From a virus: a DNA stretch of 35,620 bases. Both the position numbers and the translations under genes were made by a program. Shown piece by piece: positions 27,591 to 35,620 of the stretch (position 1 is its first letter; each line of letters begins with the position of its first letter). The stretch lies in IMG/VR virus record IMGVR_UViG_3300030943_000091, positions 1 to 35,620 of that record; one strand, written 5' to 3'. Below the pieces are notes generated by a model. The model was not told where the DNA came from. It ran no database searches and was given only the letters and a program-made list of their open reading frames with translations.

Positions 27591-28496
27591 TTATATTATA
27601 CCAAGTTTTTTAAAGTTTGATAAGTCGTCTTTTGAAATTCCGATACATTTTCCGTCTAATAACATTTGATGTTTTAATTCATATTCCGCGCTATTCATTG
27701 TTATTATTTCGGAGTTTTTATTGCAGTAAAATATTTCTCCAGATGGTTTTGATCCGTCTTTTGATGGCTTTGTAATGGCTATAAATTGAGATTTACATTT
27801 CTCAATTAATTTTCTATCAAGTAATGGCTCTATGTTGTCATAGGCGAACACGTATCCGTATTTAAATATAGTATTAGATTGATATAAAGGGATTATATCT
27901 TGTATGATGTAAGAATTTTTTATTCTTGTTTTTGGATAGTTATCAACAATAGTAATTTCATTTTTTGTTTTTGGCGTATCGTCAACGCTTGAAATACAGT
28001 GAGAGTAAGTAAACGGATTAAAATCTGTTCCAGTTATAACTCCGATCACGCTTTGCTCATTCCATTTTGAGTTTCCATTGTACCCAGTTATAACAGAATA
28101 ACCTTTTTGTATTACTGAATAATATTCATCATACCCGATCGCTATTCTAAAACTAACAAATTTTCCTATATTTAAAGTATTTACATAATCCCTAACAAGA
28201 TAAACTGCTTTGTTTAAATACCAACCATATTGGTCACTAGCCCCAAGAATTTTTGCTTTTTCCCACAATTCTTTTCTTTCTGCGATTGTAAATTTATATC
28301 CTGTTAAATTAGAAAAAGCCGTTAAAGTTCCGTGAAGCGTACAGCTCATATCGCTTATATCTGGTTGATGATATTCAATTTTTAAATTTGAATATCTATT
28401 TTTTGCAACTGGGATATCTTTAATATTAATATCACCAGATAATTCGTAATCTGAATCGTTATATATTTCTGAAATAATACCGTTTTTTATTTCCAT
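27591..28496 (-). CDS. Papain-like cysteine peptidase (virion or lysis enzyme)
   Basis: This 301-residue protein carries a papain-type triad: Gln-44 as oxyanion residue, Cys-52 in DMSCTLHGTLTAFSN, His-166 in YSHCISSVDD and Asn-186 in IVDNYP. The Cys is at the start of a helix with a Trp/Phe-rich pocket after it. Clan CA enzymes in phages include peptidoglycan endopeptidases and virion proteases. It lies after the fibre genes and ahead of membrane proteins, so it may be the endolysin or a tail-borne wall peptidase. No lysozyme or amidase was seen elsewhere in the genome. The triad is visible; the substrate is inferred. Confidence 0.72.
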   Translation of the reverse strand: MEIKNGIISEIYNDSDYELSGDINIKDIPVAKNRYSNLKIEYHQPDISDMSCTLHGTLTAFSNLTGYKFTIAERKELWEKAKILGASDQYGWYLNKAVYLVRDYVNTLNIGKFVSFRIAIGYDEYYSVIQKGYSVITGYNGNSKWNEQSVIGVITGTDFNPFTYSHCISSVDDTPKTKNEITIVDNYPKTRIKNSYIIQDIIPLYQSNTIFKYGYVFAYDNIEPLLDRKLIEKCKSQFIAITKPSKDGSKPSGEIFYCNKNSEIITMNSAEYELKHQMLLDGKCIGISKDDLSNFKKLGII

Positions 28497-28559
28497 TTTT
28501 TAATTAATTAATTTTAAATATTCTCTATTGAGAGGGCATAAACCCACTCTAAGAAAAGA

Positions 28560-29321
28560 TTAAAAAGGTATAGAATATCCACACAATTTTAATGATGTAG
28601 ATATAGCAACCCCATCAATAGTTACATTCCCACTTCCATTTGTTACTAAACTTGTATGGAAAAATATAGCAATAAAACCATAATTAACAGCAGTAATATC
28701 AATATATGCTACACCATTGCCACTATAATTTAAGTTATTTATATTTGAAACCATATTTCCTGCATTATATTTCCATATAGTTTGATTTATAGAATATCCG
28801 TGTAGTTTAAATTGTGCATTTAAAGTCACCCCATCAATAGTTACATTCCCACTTCCATTTGTTACTAAACTTGTATGGAAAAATATCTGACCAAAACCAT
28901 AACTATAACTATTTTCACAATAAGCCACTCCACTTCCACTATAATTTACATTAACTAAAGCAGTCGCAGATAAAATACCACTAGAATATGTAGGAGCAGT
29001 CCAATTTCCTCCAGAAGCATAAGTTCCAGTAACCCCAAATATATCAACTCCATTTTTAATATTACCAGCTACTAAATCAGCGTCACCAGTTACTTTTCCA
29101 TCACCAACAGCTCCTCCATAATATCCAGCAGTTATAGCAACATCTGTAGTAGTAGGAGTAAAAACAGTTGCACTTCCAACTTTATTAGTCATTGTACCTG
29201 TAAGTTTTGTATTTGGATCTGTGTTATAAAATGTTTTACCACTTAAGACATTTGCAACAACAGCATCTCCAGTTAAAGAAACTGTAGCACCGCCTTGTTT
29301 GTTTGTTCTTCCTGTTGACAT
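28560..29321 (-). CDS. Tail fibre / receptor-binding protein with duplicated tip domain
   Basis: The 253-residue protein has a fibre N-terminus (MSTGRTNKQGGATVSLTGDA), Gly-rich TGT repeats and the widespread fibre motif GNIKNGVDIFGVTGTY near residue 86. The C-terminal half consists of two copies of about 73 residues, each with IFFHTSLVTNGSGNVTIDGV. The copies share an identical 59-bp DNA segment (28609-28667 and 28828-28886). It probably forms the distal, receptor-facing part of the fibre made with the 738-residue protein. Recombination between copies could change repeat number. Confidence 0.75.
   Translation of the reverse strand: MSTGRTNKQGGATVSLTGDAVVANVLSGKTFYNTDPNTKLTGTMTNKVGSATVFTPTTTDVAITAGYYGGAVGDGKVTGDADLVAGNIKNGVDIFGVTGTYASGGNWTAPTYSSGILSATALVNVNYSGSGVAYCENSYSYGFGQIFFHTSLVTNGSGNVTIDGVTLNAQFKLHGYSINQTIWKYNAGNMVSNINNLNYSGNGVAYIDITAVNYGFIAIFFHTSLVTNGSGNVTIDGVAISTSLKLCGYSIPF
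28609..28667 (-). repeat. 59-bp direct repeat, copy 1, in the fibre gene
   Basis: Identical to 28828-28886, exactly 219 bp (73 codons) apart, so recombination keeps the reading frame. It encodes the FFHTSLVTNGSGNVTIDGV segment. Identity at the DNA level, beyond protein conservation, suggests recent duplication or conversion. Confidence 0.9.
28828..28886 (-). repeat. 59-bp direct repeat, copy 2, in the fibre gene
   Basis: Second exact copy of the segment at 28609-28667, in the upstream tip repeat of the same protein. Sequence diverges immediately on both sides except for short shared stretches. Confidence 0.9.
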
Positions 29322-29325
29322 AGTA

Positions 29326-31542
29326 TTAAATGTTATTTATAAAATAAGAAAAATTTACGTTTGATGTTTCTGTTTTAGTAGATGTTATTATAAAATATCC
29401 AGCATAACTTTCTACACTCCATTGACCTATTGTTGTTCCTTGAGCATAAACATCAACTAATGAGTTTGCTGTAACAGTAGAATCTGTTTTTTGATAAGTA
29501 GTTGCTCCACTTGCAAAAATTCCTGTTTTAGGGGTTTTCAATATATTACCACTTGTTTGTTTATCAGCCAAAACAACCTTACTATCAGTAATAGCTTTAG
29601 GAGAAACATATTTAACATTATCTGTTCCTGTATCTATTTCAGAGCCAGTAGCTTTACCAATATTTAATCCAAGTGGACTAGTAACTGTTCCGTTACCTGT
29701 TAGTGTTGCATCTGTAGCAACTTCTGATAAGAAATTACCAGCGGGCGATCCAATTTGTGAATATTTGTTACCTGTAAGCAATAAAACATTTCTATAAGAC
29801 CAATTAGAGCCAGTATAAACTATTGTGACTCTTGCAATTGCGATCATTTCTGGATTGTTTATTGCTAAACTTCCTAAATTTAATGATTTTACTTCTCTTG
29901 CTTCTTCTGTATTTACAGCAGTTGTTATTTGTCCAGTACTAGATCCAGCAGATAAAGTTACCCATTGAGGTTGAACGAATACATATCTATATTTTTTAGA
30001 AGCAGTATCTCTTGCAACTGGTATTGCATAAATCCATACTGTAGCAACTGAATTATTTGCCATCAATACTTGTGTCCAGTTAGGTGTTGAAAATAAATTA
30101 TAATAAGGATTATTTCCAAGTACTGGGACTATTTCAGCAGTTTCAACAGCGAAATTACTTATACTAGCACCAGTTAAAGTCATTTTTGTATATAACTTTG
30201 AAGTCAAAGCGTCTAAAACAGAAGGACAGTCTTCATCTCTAATAGTTGTTTGATCTATATTTAATCTTCTATCTGTTGCAGTTGTTGAATTTAAGACATA
30301 ACTTGCGCTAGGAATTGTACCGCCAGAATATTTGTAAGTTCCTATAGTAGTATGTTGAGCCAAATGATCATCTGGGGAAGTTATAAGACCGTGGCACTCT
30401 CTTGCGTAAAACCAAGTAGAATTTGAAGCGTCCCAAATTGCAGAAGCTATTTGAACTTTATCAAAACCAGGGAAAATATTTTCAGTCCAAGAAAAACTTA
30501 TTCCATCGTAAGAAAGGAAAAAATTACTTCCTGGTGTGTTATTGTGAGCAGTAGAAACCCATCCAGAAACTAAAGCAGAAACTAAATTTCCTAAATAATA
30601 AGCAGTTGTAGTTCCTGTAAGTGTTATTATTCTATTTGTTGCGTCACCAGCAACAACAACATCTTTTGGAGAAGAAAATCCAGTTCCAAATTTAGCAACT
30701 GTTTGTATGTTTTCTATTTTATCTATTCTACCATCAAAACTAACAGCAGTTGCGTCTAATTCATCCAAAGCGTCAGCAACATTGTCAGAAGTTATATAAA
30801 TATCTCCAGTGTTATCGTGAGTTATTTGTGAAGAATTATAATCTCCATCCATTGCAACAACTATTCCCATTCTTCCAAAAACTGAATTTACAGTTGCAGA
30901 GTTTCCAGTATTAGTCCAGATTGATGTGTCATTATCCCAAACCCAAACGCTGTTTGTAGACCCAACGATCGCAAACCAACCATTTAAACCAGTTGGATAA
31001 GCAGAATTTAAAGCTGTTTGATCTAAGAAATAACCTTTATTGTTAGGATCAACATAAGGAATCCAAAAAGTATTATTAATATCTGGTTGTTTGTTTGTGT
31101 TGTTATTTGTACAGATATAAATTATTCCAGAAAAAGAAGTTATGTTACTTACAACATAAGATTTTTCATTGTCCCATTCTGCGAATACTCCGCTTGTTGC
31201 TAAAATTTCGTCTTGTAATTCTTCTAATTTTCCAGCAGTTATTGTTAACGCAAAATTATCATCAGCATTCCAGTTTTTTGCAATAGTTCCCTCTGCCCCA
31301 CGTAAAACAAAGTTAAAAGTATCTCCAGTTGATCTATAACATTTTACTATTTCTCTTGTTGTGTCTTCCGCAGGTGTTTGATAAGACTTGTCCCAGAAAA
31401 CACCGATGAAAACTTGTGTTGATCCTGTAGATGGGAATTTTGTTCCTTGTGATGTTTTTAAATAGAAATTTACATCAGTGGATAAAAATCCTGTTAAGAT
31501 CTCACCTTTTGAAAAGTTTTTTATTTTTGAAAACTTAATCAT
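29326..31542 (-). CDS. Large tail fibre / appendage protein
   Basis: The 738-residue protein has a virion-binding N-terminal domain (KIKNFSKGEILTGFLSTDVN), then a chitin-binding-like module near residues 120-165 (FAEWDNEKSYVVSNITSFSG, YICTNN), and the common fibre motif with NGWFAIVGSTNSVWVWDND. A SVFGRMGIV...DGDYNSSQI segment, often at the start of fibre shafts, follows. The C-terminal part is beta-rich and ends in a small jelly-roll-like region. It probably binds cell-surface glycans and carries the 253-residue tip protein encoded next. Confidence 0.8.
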   Translation of the reverse strand: MIKFSKIKNFSKGEILTGFLSTDVNFYLKTSQGTKFPSTGSTQVFIGVFWDKSYQTPAEDTTREIVKCYRSTGDTFNFVLRGAEGTIAKNWNADDNFALTITAGKLEELQDEILATSGVFAEWDNEKSYVVSNITSFSGIIYICTNNNTNKQPDINNTFWIPYVDPNNKGYFLDQTALNSAYPTGLNGWFAIVGSTNSVWVWDNDTSIWTNTGNSATVNSVFGRMGIVVAMDGDYNSSQITHDNTGDIYITSDNVADALDELDATAVSFDGRIDKIENIQTVAKFGTGFSSPKDVVVAGDATNRIITLTGTTTAYYLGNLVSALVSGWVSTAHNNTPGSNFFLSYDGISFSWTENIFPGFDKVQIASAIWDASNSTWFYARECHGLITSPDDHLAQHTTIGTYKYSGGTIPSASYVLNSTTATDRRLNIDQTTIRDEDCPSVLDALTSKLYTKMTLTGASISNFAVETAEIVPVLGNNPYYNLFSTPNWTQVLMANNSVATVWIYAIPVARDTASKKYRYVFVQPQWVTLSAGSSTGQITTAVNTEEAREVKSLNLGSLAINNPEMIAIARVTIVYTGSNWSYRNVLLLTGNKYSQIGSPAGNFLSEVATDATLTGNGTVTSPLGLNIGKATGSEIDTGTDNVKYVSPKAITDSKVVLADKQTSGNILKTPKTGIFASGATTYQKTDSTVTANSLVDVYAQGTTIGQWSVESYAGYFIITSTKTETSNVNFSYFINNI

Positions 31543-31559
31543 ATTTTTTAATTAATTTT

Positions 31560-31994
31560 TTAATACCAATTATCGTTATTAGAATTTATATCATTCGACC
31601 AACTACCTGTAGATGTAGAGATGTCATCAGTCCAATTCCCTAAAATAGCGCGTTTAAACGTAACTAAACGTGTCGCAAAACTTCTTATAACCCTTTTAAA
31701 CGTTATTTTATTGGTTACAGATTGATAAATTGATCTTTGTAACGTTAAGCTATTTCTAACAGATTCATAAATTTTTCTTATTAAAGTTACTGGTAAATAA
31801 ACGTAACTAATAATTTTTCTTTGAAAATTCCCAGATCTATAAATACGACCTATTATTGTTCTCTGAAGTACTAGATCATTGTAAATCCATTGTTGGATTA
31901 TACGTGGAATTTGTAATAATTTATAAACGACTGTTAAAAAAGGGGAAAAACTCCCCCCAAAAACTTTATCACCATATTTTATTTGTCCGAACAT
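31560..31994 (-). CDS. Repeat-rich basic structural protein
   Basis: In 144 residues there are several repeats of about 15-20 residues with the pattern (L/F)xRxIxxxVxxxxxL: LQRTIIGRIYRS, FQRKIISYVYLPV, LIRKIYESVRNSLT, LQRSIYQSVTNKIT, FKRVIRSFATRLVT and FKRAILGNWTDD. The ends are beta-type (FGQIKYGDKVFGG; WSNDINSNNDNWY). Such proteins often precede fibre genes in phages. Role unknown, perhaps a linker between tail and fibre. Confidence 0.62.
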   Translation of the reverse strand: MFGQIKYGDKVFGGSFSPFLTVVYKLLQIPRIIQQWIYNDLVLQRTIIGRIYRSGNFQRKIISYVYLPVTLIRKIYESVRNSLTLQRSIYQSVTNKITFKRVIRSFATRLVTFKRAILGNWTDDISTSTGSWSNDINSNNDNWY

Positions 31995-32014
31995 AGTGTT
32001 TTTTTATTATTTAA

Positions 32015-32518
32015 TTAAGGATTTGTATCCCCTCTAGTTTGTATTTCAACGCTATCTAATATAGCTTGAGTATTTGCTCCAACAATCCATTTAACCCATA
32101 TACCTTTGACTTCTCCAGGTGCTAGATTTCCGAAAGTAACAATATTTGCTTCTCCGTCAGCTAAAACAAATGTTTGAGTTGATGGTGCTGTATTTTCATT
32201 CGGCAATGATTGGATTGGTGATCCAACTTCTGTTGCTGGTGAAATTTCAACGCTTGTTGTTGCGGATGGTGTATTTGTAAGAATATACACTCCAGGATTC
32301 ATTAAGGTTAATGTAGCGTGAGTGTTCTTAATATAAAATGCTCTGTATTCTGTATCACCAATTTTACTTTCTTGTCCTACGACAACGTCAAATAAATTGT
32401 TTAAAGTATTGTCAACAATTTCAGTTGTTGAAATAACACCACCCAACGAAGCGTTAGGATTAGTATTACTTGCCCCACCAGATAAATATAATTTTACGTC
32501 GCTTGAGCTTATAGGCAT
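32015..32518 (-). CDS. Capsid-associated (decoration-like) structural protein
   Basis: The 167-residue protein opens MPISSSDVKLYLSGGASNTN and continues PNASLGGVIS, a pattern I recall from a phage structural family encoded right after the coat gene. The rest is beta-rich, with no transmembrane or enzyme motif. It likely decorates the capsid or fills the head-tail joint. It follows the major coat gene with a stable hairpin between them. Confidence 0.65.
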   Translation of the reverse strand: MPISSSDVKLYLSGGASNTNPNASLGGVISTTEIVDNTLNNLFDVVVGQESKIGDTEYRAFYIKNTHATLTLMNPGVYILTNTPSATTSVEISPATEVGSPIQSLPNENTAPSTQTFVLADGEANIVTFGNLAPGEVKGIWVKWIVGANTQAILDSVEIQTRGDTNP

Positions 32519-32550
32519 AATTTTTTGTTTATTTAATTAAAGCTTTATGG

Positions 32551-32576
32551 TGGAGAGTATATTTCTATACTCTCCA
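32551..32576 (-). promoter_or_regulatory. Perfect hairpin after the coat gene
   Basis: An 11-bp perfect stem (32551-32561 with 32566-32576) closes a GAAA tetraloop on the minus-strand RNA. There is no U-tract, so it is not a terminator. It may stabilise or punctuate the abundant coat mRNA. Confidence 0.65.
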
Positions 32577-32595
32577 TTAAAAATCTTAATTCAGA

Positions 32596-33684
32596 TTATA
32601 ATTTTAACCAAGCGTGAGCAATTGCTCCTCTGTTTACATCGGCAACTTTAGCACCGTATACCCAAAGACCTTTGTAAGCTTTTCCGAAATTTCCTATGAT
32701 GTCATTTTCAACTTGATTCTCTGTAAGAGATTCAGCGAAAGTGATACCGATAGGGTGAGAAAAGACACAATGTACTCCAGTAACTCCATCTCCGTCGCAT
32801 TGTTCTGAAACGTAGATATCGAATCCAGCAACTCTACCAATTTTTGCATTAGTAATTGTTGTTGAAACTTGAGATTCTACAGCTTGAGTTAATTTGTCAG
32901 ATTGTAACAATACTTCTAAAATATCAGAATTAATTGTTGCAGTTCTTCCAAGTTTAGGAATCTTATTCTTATCCAACATTTTACCCATTTTAACAAATTG
33001 TCCGTAAATAGTTGAGGCAGTAGTTTGTATTGCAGAAACAGCTTGTATTGTGTAAGTTGCTCCAGCAGTAATTGCACCACCGTCGTATGCAGAAGTTTCA
33101 TCATCAGAATCGTTTTCTATAACTATTGCAGTTGCAGAAGATTGAGATTTAACTCTGTACCATTTTGTATGACCAGTTGCCTTGAAAGATTTTCCAACCA
33201 TTCCAGATGTGAAAGTTGTTCCAGATCCAGTTACAGCACCAGTTGTTACATCTACAGTAACAGTTCCAGTTGTGTAATCAGTTCCGTAATTGCTTCCAGC
33301 TCCAGCGTCAGCATAGAAACCAAGTACAAATGTGTCAACTTCTTCAACGTGAGCATTAAGTACTTGTTCTAAAACAGTACCTTCTGGGTTCTTGATGAAA
33401 GAAGCTAATTTATCAGTAGTTTTCACTTTAAAGTAGAAAGCTCTTGATTGATTAGTTAACAATATTGAGTTAGATTCTTCAAGATCATCAGCAGTCATAT
33501 TTGCACCACTGTAAGCTTTAAGAGCAACTTTTTTAAATGTTAATACATTTAATTTTGTTGACTTGTCTTTTACTTCACCTTCGTAGTTGTTATTAGTAAT
33601 TTTTGGAGCTACGGCAGAGTTGTAAAATTGTTTTAAAGCTTTCATTGCGAAAGCCTCGTTTAATTTTGTTGCGTAAGCGCTCAT
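32596..33684 (-). CDS. Major capsid protein (P22 coat-like HK97 fold)
   Basis: The 362-residue protein begins MSAYATKLNEAFAMKALKQF and has a P22 gp5-type pattern: N-arm helix, SAVAPKITNNNYEGEVKDKS, VDTFVLGFYADAGAGSN spine helix, an inserted beta domain (about residues 133-215, rich in Thr/Gly/Val), then LDKNKIPKLGRTATINSDIL and a C-terminal GFDIYVSEQ/GITFAESL region. The first residues follow directly from a scaffold gene, as in P22-like phages. It forms the icosahedral shell; the inserted domain probably stabilises or decorates the surface. No SD at the start despite expected high expression. Confidence 0.9.
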   Translation of the reverse strand: MSAYATKLNEAFAMKALKQFYNSAVAPKITNNNYEGEVKDKSTKLNVLTFKKVALKAYSGANMTADDLEESNSILLTNQSRAFYFKVKTTDKLASFIKNPEGTVLEQVLNAHVEEVDTFVLGFYADAGAGSNYGTDYTTGTVTVDVTTGAVTGSGTTFTSGMVGKSFKATGHTKWYRVKSQSSATAIVIENDSDDETSAYDGGAITAGATYTIQAVSAIQTTASTIYGQFVKMGKMLDKNKIPKLGRTATINSDILEVLLQSDKLTQAVESQVSTTITNAKIGRVAGFDIYVSEQCDGDGVTGVHCVFSHPIGITFAESLTENQVENDIIGNFGKAYKGLWVYGAKVADVNRGAIAHAWLKL

Positions 33685-33706
33685 ATTTTTAGCGTTATGT
33701 TAATTA

Positions 33707-34561
33707 TTAAAAATCAACATCACTGTCTTTAATTGCACCCGACAAAACAAGTTTTCTGTATTCAGAAGGATTATTTTGTCTAAGTTTAGCCAATTGATTG
33801 ATATCAATCTTATTTTCGGCAGTGTTGAGATTTCTACCGCCATTGTTTTTTAACAATGTAGGATTTTTTGAAATATTTTTTATTTCTTTTTTTGATAGAA
33901 CAACATCCTTGAAATGGCTTACTAAAATTGATAAATCTTTTATAGTGCCTTGAGGATCTTTTTCCATCACAAATTTATAAAAAGCTTCTTCGTTTGTTGC
34001 TATTTCTGGAACATCTTTTTTGATTAATTCCATTTGTGTTTTAAATTGAGTTGTTGCGCTAGATCTCTCTAACTCAACTTTCTCTTTTTGTCGTTCACGT
34101 CTAGCACGAACTTGATCTTTTAAAATAATCTTTGTTGCTTCACTTTCGAATTCCAAATCAATGTTTGGATATTCTACTTTTATATCGTCTTCTGTAACTT
34201 CGGCAGAATTTAGTTTTTCCAATCTCTCTTTTAATCCTTTTTCACGTTGCAAAATTAATTGTGCTTCGCGAGAACTATCAGAGTATCTTGTTTCTAAATT
34301 GTCAGCTTTCTGTTTGTATGGATTTTCTTCACTATCCCAATCAATTGAATTTTTTGGTTGCTCTTTTTTTGGTTGAATTTCTTCAACTAGTTTTTGTTCA
34401 ACTTTTATTTCTTCTTGATCGTCTTCTTCGTCTAAATCAGTATTTTTGGCTTCTTCGATTTCTTCGTCAGAATCAGAGTCAATTGATTCTTCTTCTTGTT
34501 TTCCATCGAGTAATGCGTTAATAGTTTGATCGTCAACGATATTTTCTTTTTTAAAGTCCAT
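33707..34561 (-). CDS. Scaffolding protein
   Basis: The 284-residue protein is highly charged and helical. Acidic N-terminal third (IDSDSDEEIEEAKNTDLDEE), central coiled coil (ARRERQKEKVELERSSATTQ), and a short C-terminal helix (LAKLRQNNPSEYRKLVLSGA) that resembles coat-binding ends of scaffolds. It directly precedes the coat gene. It would guide procapsid assembly and then leave or be degraded. Confidence 0.82.
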   Translation of the reverse strand: MDFKKENIVDDQTINALLDGKQEEESIDSDSDEEIEEAKNTDLDEEDDQEEIKVEQKLVEEIQPKKEQPKNSIDWDSEENPYKQKADNLETRYSDSSREAQLILQREKGLKERLEKLNSAEVTEDDIKVEYPNIDLEFESEATKIILKDQVRARRERQKEKVELERSSATTQFKTQMELIKKDVPEIATNEEAFYKFVMEKDPQGTIKDLSILVSHFKDVVLSKKEIKNISKNPTLLKNNGGRNLNTAENKIDINQLAKLRQNNPSEYRKLVLSGAIKDSDVDF

Positions 34562-34616
34562 TTTTTTATACCTTTCTTCGCCAGTCTTTTTACAGAGTTA
34601 GGCAAAATTAAGTTTA

Positions 34617-34967
34617 TTAATTGTTTTCTTCTCCTTCTTGACCTTTAGACATTTCTAAAAGTTCTAATAAAGAAGCTTTTTTATCTATCTTTTTAAAGTG
34701 TTCACCCTCTACAAGTCCAAGAGCAACTAATTTTTCAATTATTTGATCTTTAGTTTCTTCTATTGGTGTTTCTATAACTTCCTCAACGGATGTTCTAGTA
34801 AATTGAGCTAAAACAGATGGGATTATATAGAAAGATCTAGCCTTTAATACCGCGATAGCGTCTTCTGGAAGACCACCAATGCCGTATTCCATAGCAGATA
34901 AAATTTGTTTTTTAATAATCTCTGGGGTTTCCAATGGACTATTAAATACATCTTTTTCGTTTAACAT
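34617..34967 (-). CDS. 116-residue hypothetical protein between portal and scaffold
   Basis: It begins MLNEKDVFNSPLETPEIIKK and is helical and acidic (TSVEEVIETPIEETKDQIIE; C-terminus MSKGQEGEENN). The central ISAMEYGIGGLPEDAIAVLK-like part is well ordered. Position suggests a head-assembly accessory factor, perhaps a portal or scaffold partner. No family recognised. Confidence 0.65.
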   Translation of the reverse strand: MLNEKDVFNSPLETPEIIKKQILSAMEYGIGGLPEDAIAVLKARSFYIIPSVLAQFTRTSVEEVIETPIEETKDQIIEKLVALGLVEGEHFKKIDKKASLLELLEMSKGQEGEENN

Positions 34968-34980
34968 ATATTTTTTATTA

Positions 34981-35316
34981 TTAATCTTCTAAATCTACAT
35001 TATGTAGTTTACTTAAATTTTTGATTGCGACTTCTTTTTCGATTTTAAAGTTAGTAATATATTTTACCAACTTATTACAAATTCTTATGTGCGCAGAATA
35101 AAATATTCTAGCGTCATTTGATAATTCGTAATACTTTTCTGAAAGCTCATTAATCGACCTCTCTTTTTCAGCTTTCACAAATTCAGCAATTGTTTCAACG
35201 GTTATCTCGCGTTCGAGTAAGCGCTTGAAAGTGTCATACGTTTGCTGTTCTTCCTGGGTCATATCGGTTATATCCGTTATGCCTCTTTTTCCTAATATCT
35301 TGTCTAATAATGACAT
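34981..35316 (-). CDS. 111-residue helical hypothetical protein downstream of the portal
   Basis: The protein begins MSLLDKILGKRGITDITDMT and is almost all helix, with charged heptads (LLEREITVETIAEFVKAEKE, KYITNFKIEKEVAIKNLSKL). It follows the portal gene by about 50 nt with an extended -10 promoter candidate between. Possible role in head assembly; unknown. Confidence 0.65.
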   Translation of the reverse strand: MSLLDKILGKRGITDITDMTQEEQQTYDTFKRLLEREITVETIAEFVKAEKERSINELSEKYYELSNDARIFYSAHIRICNKLVKYITNFKIEKEVAIKNLSKLHNVDLED

Positions 35317-35344
35317 AATATTTTTTTTAATTATTTACACATAT

Positions 35345-35353
35345 ATTATAACA
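35345..35353 (-). promoter_or_regulatory. Extended -10 promoter candidate ahead of the head genes
   Basis: TGTTATAAT (35353-35345), an extended -10 with a perfect TATAAT; no good -35 is seen. It lies between the portal stop and the 111-residue gene and may boost expression of scaffold and coat. Confidence 0.35.
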
Positions 35354-35365
35354 ATGTTTTTTATT

Positions 35366-35620
35366 TTATGCTACTGTTTTTTGTGTTTGTAACTCTGGCA
35401 TTTGTTTTGCTAGACCTTGCACAGATTCCATTGCCCCAGTTTCTGGCATAGCGCTTGCTGGATTATCTTTGATATTTTGATCTTCATCCATAACCTGCGA
35501 CATTTCGTCTTGTGTAAGATTTAAAATGTCTAACATCTTATTTTTTATAATCTTATCGAAAGTTGAATTGCCAGCAAATAATTTTTTGGCAACTGTTAAT
35601 CTTTGAATTGATGTTATTGC
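35366..35620 (-). CDS. Portal protein, C-terminal part (continues from the window start)
   Basis: The frame open at the window end continues the portal gene of 1-1660; 35494-35620 duplicates the first 127 bases. The unique part (35366-35493) adds the C-terminus (LNLTQDEMSQVMDEDQNIKD, then an Ala/Met-rich end, KQMPELQTQKTVA) and a TAA. The junction reads smoothly, which supports circularity. The acidic, flexible tail is typical of portal C-termini that project into the capsid. Confidence 0.85.
   Translation of the reverse strand, partial: AITSIQRLTVAKKLFAGNSTFDKIIKNKMLDILNLTQDEMSQVMDEDQNIKDNPASAMPETGAMESVQGLAKQMPELQTQKTVA
35494..35620. repeat. Terminal direct repeat, right copy
   Basis: Exact copy of positions 1-127. 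See the left copy for interpretation. Confidence 0.93.

Noticed and set aside
33025-33372. Plus-strand Cys/Ser-rich frame opposite the coat gene
   Set aside because: It mirrors Thr/Ala-rich codons of the inserted domain in the coat protein and has no start signals.
1-35620. Alternative genetic code (TGA as Trp or Gly)
   Set aside because: Several coupled genes stop at TGA in ATGA overlaps, and Trp positions in conserved motifs are TGG.
1-35620. CRISPR arrays, integrase and attachment sites, insertion sequences
   Set aside because: None was seen on either strand; the repeats found are too few or too short.

Overview
The window reads as one complete, very AT-rich tailed-phage genome. The first 127 bases recur exactly as the last 127, so the contig closes into a circle of about 35,493 bp. 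Every supported gene lies on the minus strand; transcription runs from high to low coordinates and crosses the contig ends, which cut the portal gene in two. No integrase, lysogeny repressor, DNA polymerase, helicase, tRNA or CRISPR array was seen. The virion genes fit a podovirus of P22-like plan: portal, P22-type coat, short-tail adaptor, nozzle-like propeller protein, fibres and very large probable ejection proteins, with no sheath, tube or tape measure. TGA, TAG and TAA all act as stops, so the standard bacterial code applies. Promoters are classic sigma-70 (TTGACA/TTGTCA-N17-TATAAT). Most start codons have an A-rich leader and no Shine-Dalgarno (SD) sequence. The host cannot be named from the sequence.

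Layout in transcription order: (1) Control region 18.0-18.2 kb, with a consensus promoter overlapping a perfect palindrome. (2) Early region 18.0-12.1 kb: many small genes, a lambda-O-like replication protein with a hexamer array in its linker, zinc-ribbon proteins and an Xre-type regulator. (3) DNA-metabolism region 12.06-5.9 kb: ERF annealing protein, RecB/Cas4-like nuclease, NinB-like protein, SSB, VRR-NUC nuclease, a homing endonuclease and an HNH nuclease. (4) A cassette of three small genes (5.7-5.16 kb) with strong SD sequences, behind a 160-nt structured leader. (5) Two tandem promoter-hairpin-terminator units (5.1-4.93 kb) that look like small RNAs. (6) Packaging genes 4.9-1.8 kb (TerS, TerL and small proteins), then a promoter and a large terminator, then the portal. 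(7) Head, tail, fibre, lysis-like and ejection genes from 35.3 down to 18.2 kb, ending in an intrinsic terminator.

The most unusual signal is a recurrent RNA motif. In three separate places a hairpin loop is complementary to sequence just upstream of start codons: (a) the loops of the two small-RNA terminators share ACGCUUU, the complement of the AAAGCGU that precedes ATG in several genes; (b) a 15-bp hairpin in the cassette leader shows UCCUCCUCCUU, the complement of the AGGAGG sites of the cassette genes; (c) a hairpin ahead of the replication gene shows CUAGCGG, the complement of the CCGCUAG in its SD position. Together these suggest RNA-based control of translation starts. A second strong point is a RelA/SpoT-like domain at the C-terminus of an 873-residue probable virion protein.
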